From the NCBI GenBank assembly GCA_030685235.1, contig MU839136.1, positions 124,001 through 188,000 of the forward strand: a stretch of 64,000 bases of DNA, given 5' to 3'. Source of the stretch: Copromyces sp. CBS 386.78 (taxonomy: Eukaryota; Ascomycota; Sordariomycetes; Sordariales; Sordariaceae). This document shows positions 13,601 through 25,521 of the stretch, in pieces (the stretch's first letter is position 1; the number at the start of each line of letters is the position of its first letter). The translations under genes were made by a program, and so were the position numbers. The notes beneath the pieces were generated by a model. It worked only from the letters and a program-made list of their open reading frames with translations, made no database searches and was not told the origin of the DNA.

Positions 13601-15000
13601 CTATTTAAAAATAATAGATAAAGAGCGTCCGAAAGGACTAATAGTATTAAATAATATATAGTACGTCCAATTAGAGGCTTAGATAAATAAAATAATAAAG
13701 AAGGCCTTTATAGATAAATATAATAAAAATATTAAATATAAAACTATTATTTCTGATATAATAGCCGGAAAACCTATTAAAGTCGAAGGGAGTTTTTTAA
13801 AGCTTAGGCACTCCTTCGAAATTAACGACGGACTCTTTTACAATATTAAATTCGATAGTATACGGATATTATATATACTTTATAATTAAATTTAGAAAGT
13901 ATTCGAAAAAGCTTACAATAATAAATATTATTTCGGAAGGGATAAGATATTTTACGAACTTAAGGATTTAATAATTAATAATAAAACGTACTTAATAAAA
14001 TAATATATTAAATATTACCCCTAATACTAAATTATTTAAACGGATCGAAATTAGTTAAATAGAGAATACTAGCCTATCCGTACGCCCCCAACCCCTATAC
14101 ATACTATTACTATCAATTTTATCGTCAGCCTACCTACGGTACTAATAGAAAATACCCTATAGAAATTAAACGGCGAAGAAGAATATAATATATTAATAAT
14201 AATTTTATATCCTATATCCAAATAATTAATATTCATCTTAGGTTATTCCTTATATACGGCCGAAAATTAAGCTAACGTTTTAATATAATAATTACTACTA
14301 TTTAAATAAAATATCCTTTAAAAAATAATTATTAATCGAAATAAGAAATTTATTTCCAAAATATAGAAGGGAATTTAGAAGGCGTTAGGAATATACTTTT
14401 TTATAATAATAGTATATTACCCCTAGGGAGATAGGCTCTCCGAAAGAAAGAATTAAACGGTAGAAATAACTATTTAATTCTACTACTTCGAAAATTTAAA
14501 TACCGTATAAACGGAAATATTACTAGTATTATAATAGAATTTTAATAGTACTTACTCCACCCTAATTAAAATATCCCCTTATAAATTACTCTACGGCTTC
14601 AAACTCCTAAGCCTTTTCGACCTCTTAAAGAACGTGAATTTTAATACTAAAACCCTAAATAAACCTATAATAGCCGCCCTAAAAGACTATTTATAATAAA
14701 ATACTACCTTTACTATAGACTTTACTACTGCTATTACTAAGAGATAATATAACTTTTAGTATTAAATTATCGAATTTTTAGTAGGAGACTAGGTATATTT
14801 GCGATTATATAAAGGTTATTAATTTAAAGGACGGCCCTCTAAGAAATTATTATAATAACGAGCCGGACCTTTTAAAGTCCTAGAACGCATCGGCCGGCTA
14901 ATATATAAATTAGACCTTCCTAATATATAAGGAATTTACTTAATAATTTCAATCGCTTACCTATCCCCCGCCCCCGCTAACGACCCTTTTAGAAGGAAAA
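10600..15000 (+). mobile_element. RIP-degenerated Gypsy gag-pol remnant (plus strand)
   Basis: Read through stops on the plus strand, the order is protease, reverse transcriptase, RNase H, integrase. A retropepsin-like stretch lies near 11,090-11,250 (NLIGRYFLK). Reverse transcriptase motifs lie at 12,367-12,442 (RVIINLKALNKV then NNYPLPL) and 12,672-12,700 (INDIVIFS, the YxDD box with Asp replaced by Asn as a RIP G-to-A change would give). Integrase core similarity starts at 14,104-14,144 (NFIVSLPTV), and the integrase C-terminal region lies at 14,781-14,960 (VYLRLYKGY, then GPFKVLERIGRL). The element belongs to Ty3/Gypsy and differs in sequence from the elements at 17,983 and 27,028. LTRs were not found, so both ends are estimates. 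It has no coding capacity. Confidence 0.8.
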
Positions 15001-15515
15001 TACTACTTCTAAGGCCTATTAATAATAATTAAAATTCTAATAAGGAAGAAAGAGAAATATACAAATTAGAATAAATTATAATATATTAGGTAACGCGAAG
15101 GGCTAACGTATATTTAGTAAAATAGAAGGGATAAAGATACGAATACGATAAATAGAAAATTAAATAGCAAATAAAGTACGTAAAAAACCTAATAAAGGAC
15201 TATTAGAAAAGGAAAGAGGAAGTACAACTAAAGAAGGCTAGGGAGCGAAGGAATTGAATATTAGAAGAAGCGTAAGTAACGTCGGAGGATAACCGGGATA
15301 TAGACAAATAGATCGGAAGAAGGGAACGTCGCTAGGCCTAGATAATTGCTAAGGATAGTAAAGTTTCTTTTCTACGCGCTGGTATTTAATACCGGACCTA
15401 TATATTTATATAGATTTCTAGAGGTAACGGTTATAGACTTACCTCCCTCCGATAGGCACTTGCCTGCCGGGCTCGTTCTTACTTCACATATGCCCGATAA
15501 GATAATTAATAAGAT

Positions 15516-15556
15516 AGGATTGCCATAGGATATATTTATCCTATTAAAGGCAGTCC
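15516..15556. repeat. compound palindrome in a CA/TG-retaining patch
   Basis: ATAGGATA and TATCCTAT pair around a 4-base loop. Outside them GATTGCC pairs with GGCAGTC with one mismatch and a 4-base bulge. The surrounding 15,400-15,640 patch keeps some CA/TG. It might be the tip of a small element or a chance hairpin; no flanking duplication is evident. Confidence 0.4.
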
Positions 15557-15981
15557 ATTTAACAAACCTTCTTAGAGGGCATTACTCTTTACAATACAAT
15601 ATTTTCACATATTCTACTGCTTCTACATTAATAATATTAAACTTAATTTTAATACCGCTCTTTATTCGTTTAGATCTATATTTGGTATAAAGGTATAGGG
15701 AGAGGTTTTTTTTAAGAAGGATAAATCGGGAAAAAAAAATTTTATTACTGAAACTTTCGCTAAATAAGATATAATTTTTCTAATTTACCGTTCTAATATC
15801 CTTCTAATTTAATATAGTACTTAATTTAATAATTAGCGTTCTTTAAGTAAATATCCCGCTTATAATTTTTATATTTAATTACTTAATTTATTAAATGCTA
15901 TAATAAATAGTAAAACCTTTAAAGTAATTCTATATTTAAATTAATTTAATAATAACCTTTTTATTCTTATAAATACTTATT

Positions 15982-17383
15982 GAAACACCATGCCCAAGCA
16001 AGGAGATGGCGCCCACGGCACCAAAGGTGTCACGGAAATCCGCACCAAAGGTCGTGGTCCGTGGGCCCATCGACGCAGCGCGGCGGTTTTTCTGTTTACA
16101 GGCAGCAAATGTAAAAAAACACGGACGACATGTTGATCCGTGCGCACTATTCGCATAGTGTCTCGCCTCTCTACTGCCTTCGATTGATTGGTTAAAAAAT
16201 TTGGAATAGTGGAGAGGCGAGATATAGTTCTAATAGCAAAGACAGAAAAATTATCGTTTTTCTTATTAAAAATTGAAATTATTAATTAAAGAAAAAATAT
16301 ATAAGAAAAAGGAAAATGAGATAAGATACCTTTAATATATATCTTCTCAAATATAAATTTGCATTTTTATACGATATAGATATAGGGTAAAAGGCTGCGT
16401 TTCCGTTTATTTCATTGTGTCTTTGCAAAGGTCTCACAAATTTTTAGCGCCCTTTTTTTTGCCTGCCGGGGATTTAAGGTTGAATGCGAGGTATTTAATT
16501 GGTTCAAAATCTTTAGCGCCTTTTTTAGTGCCTTGGCCTTCTTTAGCGCCTTAGCAACCTTGGCGCCTTTTGGGCAGCGAAAACGACTAAGTTTTTTTCT
16601 TTACCAAAACTTTAACCTTAAGAATAAAAAGGGTATCAAAATAATCAGAAAGAAATGACGGTCATTTTGAAAATAAAAACAAAAATAAAAATAAAAATAA
16701 AAATAAAAATATTAATAAAAATAAAAATAAAAATATTAATAAAAAATAAAAATAAAAATAAAAATATTAATAAAAAATAAAGATAAAAATAAAAATAAAT
16801 AAAAAACTAAATGTAAATATAAAAATAAATAAAAAACTAAATGTAAATATAATGAAAAAATAAAAAGTAAAAAAATAGGAAAATAAAGTAAAAGGAAGGA
16901 AAAAAGAAAAAATAAATAAATATAAAATTGAAAACAAATATAAATATAAAGGTAAAACCAAATATATATATATAAAAAAAAAAGGGAAAATGAAGGAAAA
17001 ATAAAAGAAGAATCAAAGAAAAATAAAAGAAAAATAAAAGAATAATAAAAGAATAATAAAAGAATAATAAAAGAAAAATAAAAGAAAAATAAAAGAAAAA
17101 TAAAAGAAAAAGGTAAAAGAAAAATAAAAGAAAAATCAAAGAAAAGAAAGGAGAAGAAACGAGAAGGAGAAAAAGAAAAAGAAAAAGAAAAAGAAAAAGA
17201 AAAAGAAAGAGAAAAAGAAAAAGAAAAAGAAAAGAAAAAAGAAAGGAAAAAAAGAAAAAGAAAACTAAGAAAAAATAAAAAGATAAATAAATATAAAAAT
17301 AAAAAGAAAAACAACCCGAAAAGCAAATAAGATAAAAAAAAATATATATATACAATCTCGTAGCTTGGGCAAAATGGTGTTTC
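15982..17383. mobile_element. ~1.4-kb un-RIPed block bounded by short inverted repeats
   Basis: The left tip has GAAACACCATGCCCAAGC (15,982-16,000). The right tip, read in reverse complement (17,363-17,383), has GAAACACCATTTTGCCCAAGC, the same sequence with three extra bases. Between them CA/TG content is normal. The block contains a hairpin with 14-base arms (16,161-16,174 and 16,209-16,222), several copies of CTTTAGCGCC (16,445-16,580) and a long purine-rich simple-sequence tract. No coding frame is credible. A possible ATTG duplication at the two ends is weak. It is best viewed as a non-autonomous DNA element that arrived after the host DNA was RIPed, but a transposon family cannot be named. 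Confidence 0.5.
16668..17345 (+). repeat. purine-rich simple-sequence tract (AAATAA/AAAGAA type)
   Basis: About 680 bases on the plus strand are almost wholly A and G with scattered T. AAATAA-type repeats dominate the left end, AATAAAAGA-type repeats the middle and AAAGAAA-type repeats the right part (17,160-17,260). The minus-strand open frames across it encode only Phe/Leu/Ser/Ile runs and are artefacts of the repeat. The strand asymmetry is strong and ends near 17,345, just inside the right inverted repeat of the surrounding block. Confidence 0.85.
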
Positions 17384-17479
17384 ATTGCCTCCCTCGGGCA
17401 TATCCAGCTCCGCCCAAGGGAAGACTATTTTATTAATATAATTATACGCCCGTCGCCTAAAGTTATTAAAATAATTATA

Positions 17480-17977
17480 TTTTTTAATATATTTAACGTA
17501 ATTTACTTAACCCCCGAAATATAAGCTGGCCTCTCCCCTAAATAGTATACTATATATATCAACCGAAGTATTAAAAACGATAAGGAAGCGGCGATTCGGA
17601 AAGAGGTTTTTAACGTCCTATTATATAAATTAAATAAGTTTAATAATATTGAATTTATTTTTTCCGAAATAGGTATTAATATTTATAATAACGACCCCGA
17701 TTTTGCTTAGTAAATAAAGAGCCTTTTAAATAAATATATCGATGTTTTTAAAAACTAGGGAATTATTTTAATAAAAGAGGAGGATAAAATACGTATAGAT
17801 TTCGTTAAGGGATAGTAAAATTAGTAGAAAATTGTTAAATCCTACTTATTAAGAGTTAAAGATTGTGAATTCTTTAATAAAGAGTATAATAAACTATATA
17901 CGTAAGGTAAAATATCCTTTATATTATAGCCTATTCCTATCGTATACTTTATTTTTATTATATAGTAGAAAGTTAAT
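17480..17977 (+). mobile_element. old Gypsy element, segment 1 (reverse transcriptase N-terminal part)
   Basis: Read through stops, the plus strand encodes the region just before and into a Gypsy reverse transcriptase, with stretches such as LLNKYIDVFKN, RVKDCEFFNKEYNKLY and GKISFILQPIPIVYFIFI. It stops at the 5-bp site AGCGT (17,978-17,982), where the 17,983-25,521 retrotransposon is inserted. It resumes in the same reading sense at 25,522. Upstream coding parts (gag, protease) were not recognised, so the element is either truncated or obscured on the left. Confidence 0.75.
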
Positions 17978-17982
17978 AGCGT
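17978..17982. repeat. target-site duplication AGCGT (left)
   Basis: AGCGT here is repeated at 25,522-25,526, directly outside the two LTRs of the inserted Gypsy element. A 5-bp duplication is usual for Ty3/Gypsy integration. Confidence 0.85.
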
Positions 17983-18301
17983 TATTATAGGATTACCTGT
18001 GATGGCACCACTAGGTACTACGTACACGACTAGGCATAGCCAGTCGTGCCCATTGGCTAAGTATCACAGGATTACCTGTGATGGTACTACTGGGTACTGC
18101 GTGTACGATTAGGTATAGCTAGTCGTGCCTATTGGCTATTGGCTAATAGGATCGTACGTATATACTAGTAGGCCTTGGTCTAAATTTAGGTACGGTATAG
18201 CTTGCCCTATATTTAGACCGTACTCCTCCCTCCTCCTTCTTTCCTTTTCTATACAATTACGTATATCTAATTATACCCCTAACAGTATTAACCCTATAAT
18301 A
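17983..18301 (+). repeat. 5' LTR of the 17,983 element
   Basis: This is 319 bp, matching 25,203-25,521 along its full length apart from RIP-type C/T and G/A changes. Its start TATTAT corresponds to TGTCAC and its end ATAATA to GTGACA, so the unmutated ends would be TG...CA. The first 79 bp are tandemly duplicated: the second copy starts at 18,062 with TATCACAGG. A TCACAGG/CCTGTGA hairpin sits at the start of each copy. Confidence 0.88.
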
Positions 18302-21300
18302 ATTAATTATATTTTATTATTATATTACGTATATATATTTCAAAATAAATTTATCGCCGCCGTTATAAATATTTCCGACGAGCCTGCAATTTTATCGTAC
18401 TACGATATACCCTTCTCTTATCGTACTACAATATACCGCTCTCGTTATATTATAATAGACTTCTTTTTCGTTGTTATAAAGTAGCTAACGAATATTATTT
18501 ACGCTATAAGGTAGTAAGTATTTATATTATAAAGTAGTAAATACTAATTATAATTATTTAAATAGCGGCCCTTATTATTAATTTCGACGTTACTATTTTT
18601 ACGATTAACGCTATTATCGGTTTTAAATACGAATAATTATTCGATAACGTTATAGAAACCTTTAACGGTGCTGCTCTCTAGTACTTAAGTAACCTAATTG
18701 TAGAGGAAATCTTTAATACCGCTTCTAAATTCGCTTAATATACTATTTTCCCTTATATTATTATTACTTTCGCCTAATTAATTTATACGGATTTAATTTA
18801 AGTTAATACGTTCGCTAGCGCCGTTTAAGATTCCTTCGAAGCCGCTTACTAGTAGATTGCTAATTAAGAAAGTACTATTATTAACCTTTAATAGGAATTC
18901 GCTAACTTTTAATAGGAAGTTTAATAATTCTATAATAATTTCGCTATAGCTAATAAAATTAATATTAAATTTAAGAAGACCGTTGAAACTTAAATTAGGG
19001 CCTTTAAAAAAGCTATTTATAATAAAATTATTATACCCGCTTCTGTCTCCGTCCCCGACTTTAACGACGAAGAGATAGCTACTCCTAAGTTTTATATTAA
19101 TAAGGACCCCGCCGTTTATACCGGCGAAAATACTTCTACTATTAAAAAAATTGAAATTTTTTAGGATTAGAAAAATAAAATCTAATTCTATTAGTTCTAG
19201 GACGCTTAGTAATTTAATTAAAACGAATGTTATAAGTTCGTTTAAATCCTTTCGTACTTCGGCAATAACGTTTTTAGGATTTTAGCCTTATACGTAATAT
19301 TTATTATTAAAGAAGTAGACTCGACGAAATAGAAGTAAGTAAGCGTAGAAGCCTTTTTTAAATACTTCGGTACGAAATATAATCGTATAGACCTTACTTT
19401 CAAAATATATTAGGACTTCGAATCCTTTAAAATATTTAAAAGTATTAAATAGTTCGATTTCGAAGATAAATTTATTATTATCGTTAATAAATATAACTTC
19501 GACGACGCTATAAAAATATACTATTTAAAAATAAAGGTTATAAATAAAATTTATAATATTATTGCCTATTAGTAAAATACCCTAACTTATAATAATTTCG
19601 ACGGATAATTTACTTTTTATTATAAATTTACTACTAATTTAGAGGAGTGCAATTGGCGTAATAAAATTAATATTTATTTTAAAATTAATATTAGTACTGG
19701 TAACGCCGTTACCCCCGAATATACTATTAATTAAAATAGTATTATTATGGATTTCAATACTATAAACGCCGTTAATATTTAATTATTTTATATAATCGAT
19801 AAGGCGATTATTGACTATTATATAAAGAATAGACTTTGTAAACACTACGTTTAAATTAGTTACTACGTTTACGAATATTATAATAATATTAATACCGGTA
19901 TCCCTAAGGAGTAAAAGGAGCGCGACCGTTGTAACCGTTGTAATAGGGGAAGTAATAACGGCAATTGTAGTAAATCTGTTATAAGTTAGACCGGTTATAG
20001 TAATAATAGTAATAATAGCGTTCGTATTAACGCTATCGCTACTAGTAAGCTCGCCGCTCCCGCTATACCCTCCGCCCTAATTTTTACTTAGTTTATAGAA
20101 TACAGCGCGGGAAATACGCCGCTTCTTTATTAAATCGCTTAAAAAAGCTATCGTCTATAATAACGATAGAAGAGGAAGTAAATAATTTAGTAGATTTAAA
20201 AGTAATTTAATTTAAGAATTTAAATTTAGATAGCTATAATAATAATTCTATCCTCTTTTCTATTTAAATTATTTATAAATTATATAATTAACGAAATAAA
20301 TATATTATTCTAATTAATAGTAAATATTCTACTTTCGCTTTTATCGATCGCGGTTTTACCGCTTATTATACTATCCTACTATTAAAGTTCCCTAAATTAA
20401 AAGCCTTATATTTAATAAATAATATACTTAAGGACTTTATTATTTATTATTATAAGGTTTAGCTATAGATTAGTTATTATATAAAAACGATCGCTATATT
20501 AACCTACGACCTAACCGACGACTATTCCGTTATTTTAAGTATATTGTAATTTAAATTTTATAACTTTATAATATTATAATTAAATAATATTATTACTTTT
20601 ATTAATTACTACGTAGACTATTACCTTCCCGCTAACTTTCTACCCTCTTTATAATATATATTTAAAATTTAGAAATATATTTATATGTATTATTATAAAA
20701 TTGTATAAAGTATAACCGAGGTAGTCGGCTCTAATACTTTAATTGCGGACCCCGCTCCCGCTATTGTTAAAGACGATACTACCCTAAATCCCGCCCTAAT
20801 TACGGATATTATTACCGAAGTTCCTAAGCGGACTAAGCTTATTATTTGCTATACTATAGCCGGCTAACGAAAATCCGACCCCTATTACTACGTTATAGTA
20901 CGTAAGATATACTTTTCGAACGAATTAATTAACCCTATAAATATTAAAGATATAACGGCCGCCAATTTTAATTAGTTATACGAAAAGTATTATTTACGAA
21001 TATTCTATATTTCGTACCCGGAGCTCTATAAAATTTTAGAAGAGGCTAAAGCGGAGGAGGAAGCCTAGGCTAAAGAGGTAGAGGGGGGCGCCCTAGAGCC
21101 TAAAGAATATAAAAATAATAAAGGCGTTGTTAATAGAGGGGTAGGGATAAGAACCGAATACGATTACGATATACTTAATAGTTTAGCGAACTTTACCTTA
21201 AAGATGGAGTAAGAAATTTAAAACGGTAACGGCGCTAAATATAAAAAATTATTAAATAAATATTACTACTTATAAATTAACGCCTACGCTAGTAAAGGAT

Positions 21301-24300
21301 TTAAAATTACTATCCGAATAATAAAGATCGCTAAATATATTTACTTTAACGGTAATATAAACGAGGATTTCGAATATTATAAAGCTATTAAGTTCGCCGT
21401 TAATATTATAAAGGAAGACGTAGCCAAATTTTATAAAAAAGCCGATAAACCGCCTAAAATTAACGCTTAAATTAAGGAGAAACTTCCTAAATAATATTAG
21501 AATTACTTTAACGTTTTTAAACTTCGTAATATAATAGTCTTACCCCCCTACCGTTCTTATAATTTTAAAATTGAACTCCGCCTAAGAAAATAGGCGCCCT
21601 ATATAAAATTAAAGGCGTTTAACCCCGACGAATTAAATATAATTAAGAAATAAATCGACGAGAATTTCTATAATAAGTTTATCCGTCCTTTATAATTAGA
21701 AGCCGCTTTTTAAATCCTATTAGTATAGAAGTTAGGTAGAGGTATTAAAATTTACGTAGATTATAGGGGGATTAATAACGTTATTTTTAAGAGTCGCTAC
21801 CCGCTTCCCTTAATTAAAGAAACCTTTAACGCTATTTATAAAGCGAAAATTTTTATTAAGCTAAATATTATCGCCGCTTTTAATTGTATTTGCGTTATAG
21901 AAGGATACGAATAATTAACGGCATTTATTACCCGCTTTAGCCTATTTAAGTTATTTATTTATCCTTTCGGCTTATAAAGAGCGTTTAATATATTTTAGAA
22001 CTATATTAATAATATTTTATATAATATCCTAAATATATATACAATTACTTATTTAAATAATATCCTTATTTTTTCGGATAACGAAGAAGAGTATTAAAAG
22101 TACGTAGATGATATTTTTACCCACTTAGAAAAGGCTAGTTTATAGGTTAATATCGATAAATATAAATTTTATATTAAGAAAATTAAATATTTTAAATTAA
22201 TTATTATACTAAGAGGTATTAAAATAGACTTAATAAAGGTTAAAATTATTATAAATTAGTAATCCCCGATATTTTTAAAGCTTTTATAGAATTTTTTAGG
22301 ATTTACTAACTTTTATTATCGTTTTATTAAAGGCTTTTCGATAATAGCGGTACTATTATATAATTTTACAAAGAAAAACGCGGAATAAGTATAAATTATA
22401 ATATAGTAATCCGCTTTCGAAATTTTGAAGGCTACGTTTATTAGCGGACTAACCTTATAAATTTACGACTAGTCTAGGAAAACGGTCGTAGAGACCGATA
22501 TTTCGAATTAAGTTTTTAAAAGTACCCTTTCTTAATATAGAGATAATAGCGAATTCTACCCAATTACGTACTTTTTAGTACGGTATTCGGTAGCGGAGTA
22601 TAATTACGATATTTATAATAAAGAGTTCTTCGCTATTATTAAAGCCCTAGAAGAATAGCGTTTAAAATTAGAAAGCGCCTAATAACTTTTTAATATTATT
22701 ATAGATTATAAGAATTTAAAGACTTTTATAATAAATAAGTAGCTTATACCCTACTATATACGTTAGTTATAATTTCTATTATAATTCAATTTCTTAATCC
22801 TCTATATACTAGGGTTATAAAATCTTCGCCCTAATATACTAAATAGGAAATTAAAGGATATACCTCTAAATATAAACGATTATTACTTAAAAGTAAAGAA
22901 CTATAAATTTATCGACCCCGCCCGTTTTAAGGAAGGTTGCCTTACCCTATTAATTATAATTATTAGCGACTTCAATTTTAATAAGGAAGTATTCCTATTA
23001 TTATTAAATACTTTAGAAGAGCTAGATAAATTAACCGACGATATTATTAACGAAAATTATAATTAGTTAATTTTAATATAAGAAATTGTTAATTACTTAA
23101 GGGACTTAAATTGTATTAAATAGCGCCCCTATATTAGGAAAAAGCTTAAAGTCGCTTTCGCCGAATATTTTATAGCGGGAGGTAAGGTTTACTATAGAAG
23201 GAGGATATTTATTAATCTTAATAATACCGTTACTTATTTACTATTAATTTACCGCACTTATTCGTTACTAACGGCCGGCTATTTAAGTAGGGATAAAATA
23301 TAGGTATAGATAAACGAATATTAGTATTAATTAGGTATAGCGGAGGCCGTTAAAGCCTATTATAAAGGTTACTTAATATACTTTAAGACGAAGGTATTAT
23401 AATAAATTAAAATAAGTTACTTCAAGCCTATATTAGCGGCTTACGTACTATAGACTAATATATCGGTCGATTACATTTCCCCTTTGCTAAAAAGCCTTTA
23501 TTTAAATTAGAAATTCAAATATATCGCCGTCGTCGTAGACCGTTTAATAAAAATACGTTACTATATCCCGACCATTACTATAGAAGCGGAAGAATTAGCG
23601 GACCGTTTTATTAATTATATTTATACCCTTTATAATTTACCTAATACTATCGTTTCCGACCGTAGTACTTAATTTATATCCTTATTCTAATTTACAATTT
23701 ATAAACGTTTAGCTATTAAGAAATTATTAAATTCCGCTTTCTACTTATAAATTAACACCCAAACGGAGCGTATTAACGTAAAAATAGAATAATATTTGCG
23801 TATTTTCGTTAATTGGGTATAAATAGACTAAGTACAATAGCTACTACTAGTAGAATTCGTAGGAAATAATATAGTATTATTAACTACGGGCGTAACCCCC
23901 TTCTTTATTAACTACGGTTTTTACCCCCGTATAAGTATCGAACCCGTAGCGGTCGTACTATTAGAAGGTTTTTTATTAATTTAATAGAAGGAGTATATAA
24001 AGGCTAACGAATTATTCGTTCGTTTTAAAGCTATTTAAGACTATATATATATTTCTATAAAGAAGGTATAAGACCGGTACGAAGTTAATACTAACGAAAA
24101 TCGGTCTAATATACCGAAATATTGTACTAATAATTTTATTTTATTTAATATAATTAATTTTAATAATAGTAGGCTATACAATAAATTATACCTACGATGG
24201 GAGGGCCCTTTTAAAGTAGATTAAATACGATCCTATAACGTTAAATTAATTTTACCCGTTAATATAAAGTGCTTACTAGTATTCTACGTCTCTATAGTAA

Positions 24301-25202
24301 AATTTTATTATAAAGGTTTCTTTAGTTAAACCGACTTGTAAGGCGACGTACGAATTAACGAAGGTAGGGTTATAATTAAAATAAATAATTATAAAAAAGT
24401 AGCGGAGTAGGAGTTCGATAAATTTTTGAATTATTTCCAACGAAGAGGCAACCGTTATTAATTCTATATTATAAAATAGAAGTATTATAACCTTACCGAC
24501 GAACTCCTCAATAACGTTAAAGGAGTAAAGGATTCTATTATCGCGTTTTATTACGATTATTTAAATACCCCTATCCTATTAGTAATTTAAAGTTAATTAG
24601 AAATTAAAATTATATTTTAAAAGCGGACTCCAACCCCAAAGCGAAGGGCCCTAGTACTAGCTTAAGTACCCTAAATACGTTATACGGCGTTACCTATACC
24701 CTAAATACGCTATATAGCGTCGTCTATACCCTAAATACGTTATACGGCGTCCTTAACCCCGCCTTTAAAACGTTCTAAGCGTATTACCGATTTAAAGGAG
24801 TAAATTAACGCTATTATAATAGTTATTACAATTGGCCGGGAGGTACGGACAATTATAACCGATATACGGGAACCTACAATTAAAATAGTAAATTAGGAGT
24901 TCGAACCCTTATCCGAAGAGGATTTAAAAAAGATAAACGAGTTCTTTTGTAAAATATTTAGGAGGATAGCGGAAATTTAGTAGGGAAAGCGGCCCTTAAT
25001 AAAGAATATAAAAGTATAATTAGAAATTAGAATTTACTAATAGGGAAATAACGATAATGTAACCGCTTAATTACGGATTATAGGCGTTTAATTACGGATC
25101 GAAGAATTAGAAGACGGGGATTGAAATAAAATTCTATTATTTTATATATATATATTAAATAGATCGTTTAAAGCTTTGTAAGCTTCTTTTATAAGGAAGT
25201 AG

Positions 25203-25521
25203 TATTATAGGATTATTTGTAATAGTACTATTGGGTACTACGTATACGATTAAGTATAATTAATCGTACCTATTGGCTAAGTATTATAGGATTACTTGTG
25301 ATAGCACTATTAGGTATTGCGTATACGATTAGGTATAGCCAGTCGTGCCTATTGGCTATTGGCCAATAGGATTGTACGTATGTACTAGTGGGCCTCGGTC
25401 TGGATCCAGGTACGGCATAGCCTACCCTATATCTAGACCGTACTCCTCCCTCCTCCTTCTTTCCTTCTCCGTATAATTACGTATATCCAACCATACCCCT
25501 AACGGTGTCAACCCCGTGATA
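25203..25521 (+). repeat. 3' LTR of the 17,983 element
   Basis: This is 319 bp, the same length as the 5' LTR, with the same 79-bp duplication at its start (copies begin at 25,203 and 25,282). It ends in CCCCGTGATA, followed by the AGCGT duplication. The right half keeps several CA/TG sites, so it is less RIPed than the matching part of the 5' LTR. Confidence 0.88.

Larger units (their letters stand above)
17983..25521 (+). mobile_element. full-length RIPed Gypsy LTR retrotransposon, 7,539 bp
   Basis: Two 319-bp LTRs and a 5-bp AGCGT duplication define the ends. On the plus strand, read through stops, the order is: gag with a zinc-knuckle-like CNRCNRGSNNGNC near 19,918-19,975; reverse transcriptase at 21,744-21,825 (IKIYVDYRGINNV, then YPLPLIKET) and 22,046-22,076 (YLNNILIFS, YxDD box changed); RNase H; integrase (23,531-23,572, VVDRLIKIRYYIP); and a chromodomain-like end near 24,440-24,500. 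The polypurine tract AAGGAAG abuts the 3' LTR. It is inserted into an older Gypsy element. RIP has introduced many stops, so it cannot move by itself. Confidence 0.9.

Noticed and set aside
16736..17401. A 221-residue minus-strand open frame
   Set aside because: It is the translation of the purine-rich simple-sequence tract and consists of Phe/Leu/Ser/Ile runs without any domain.
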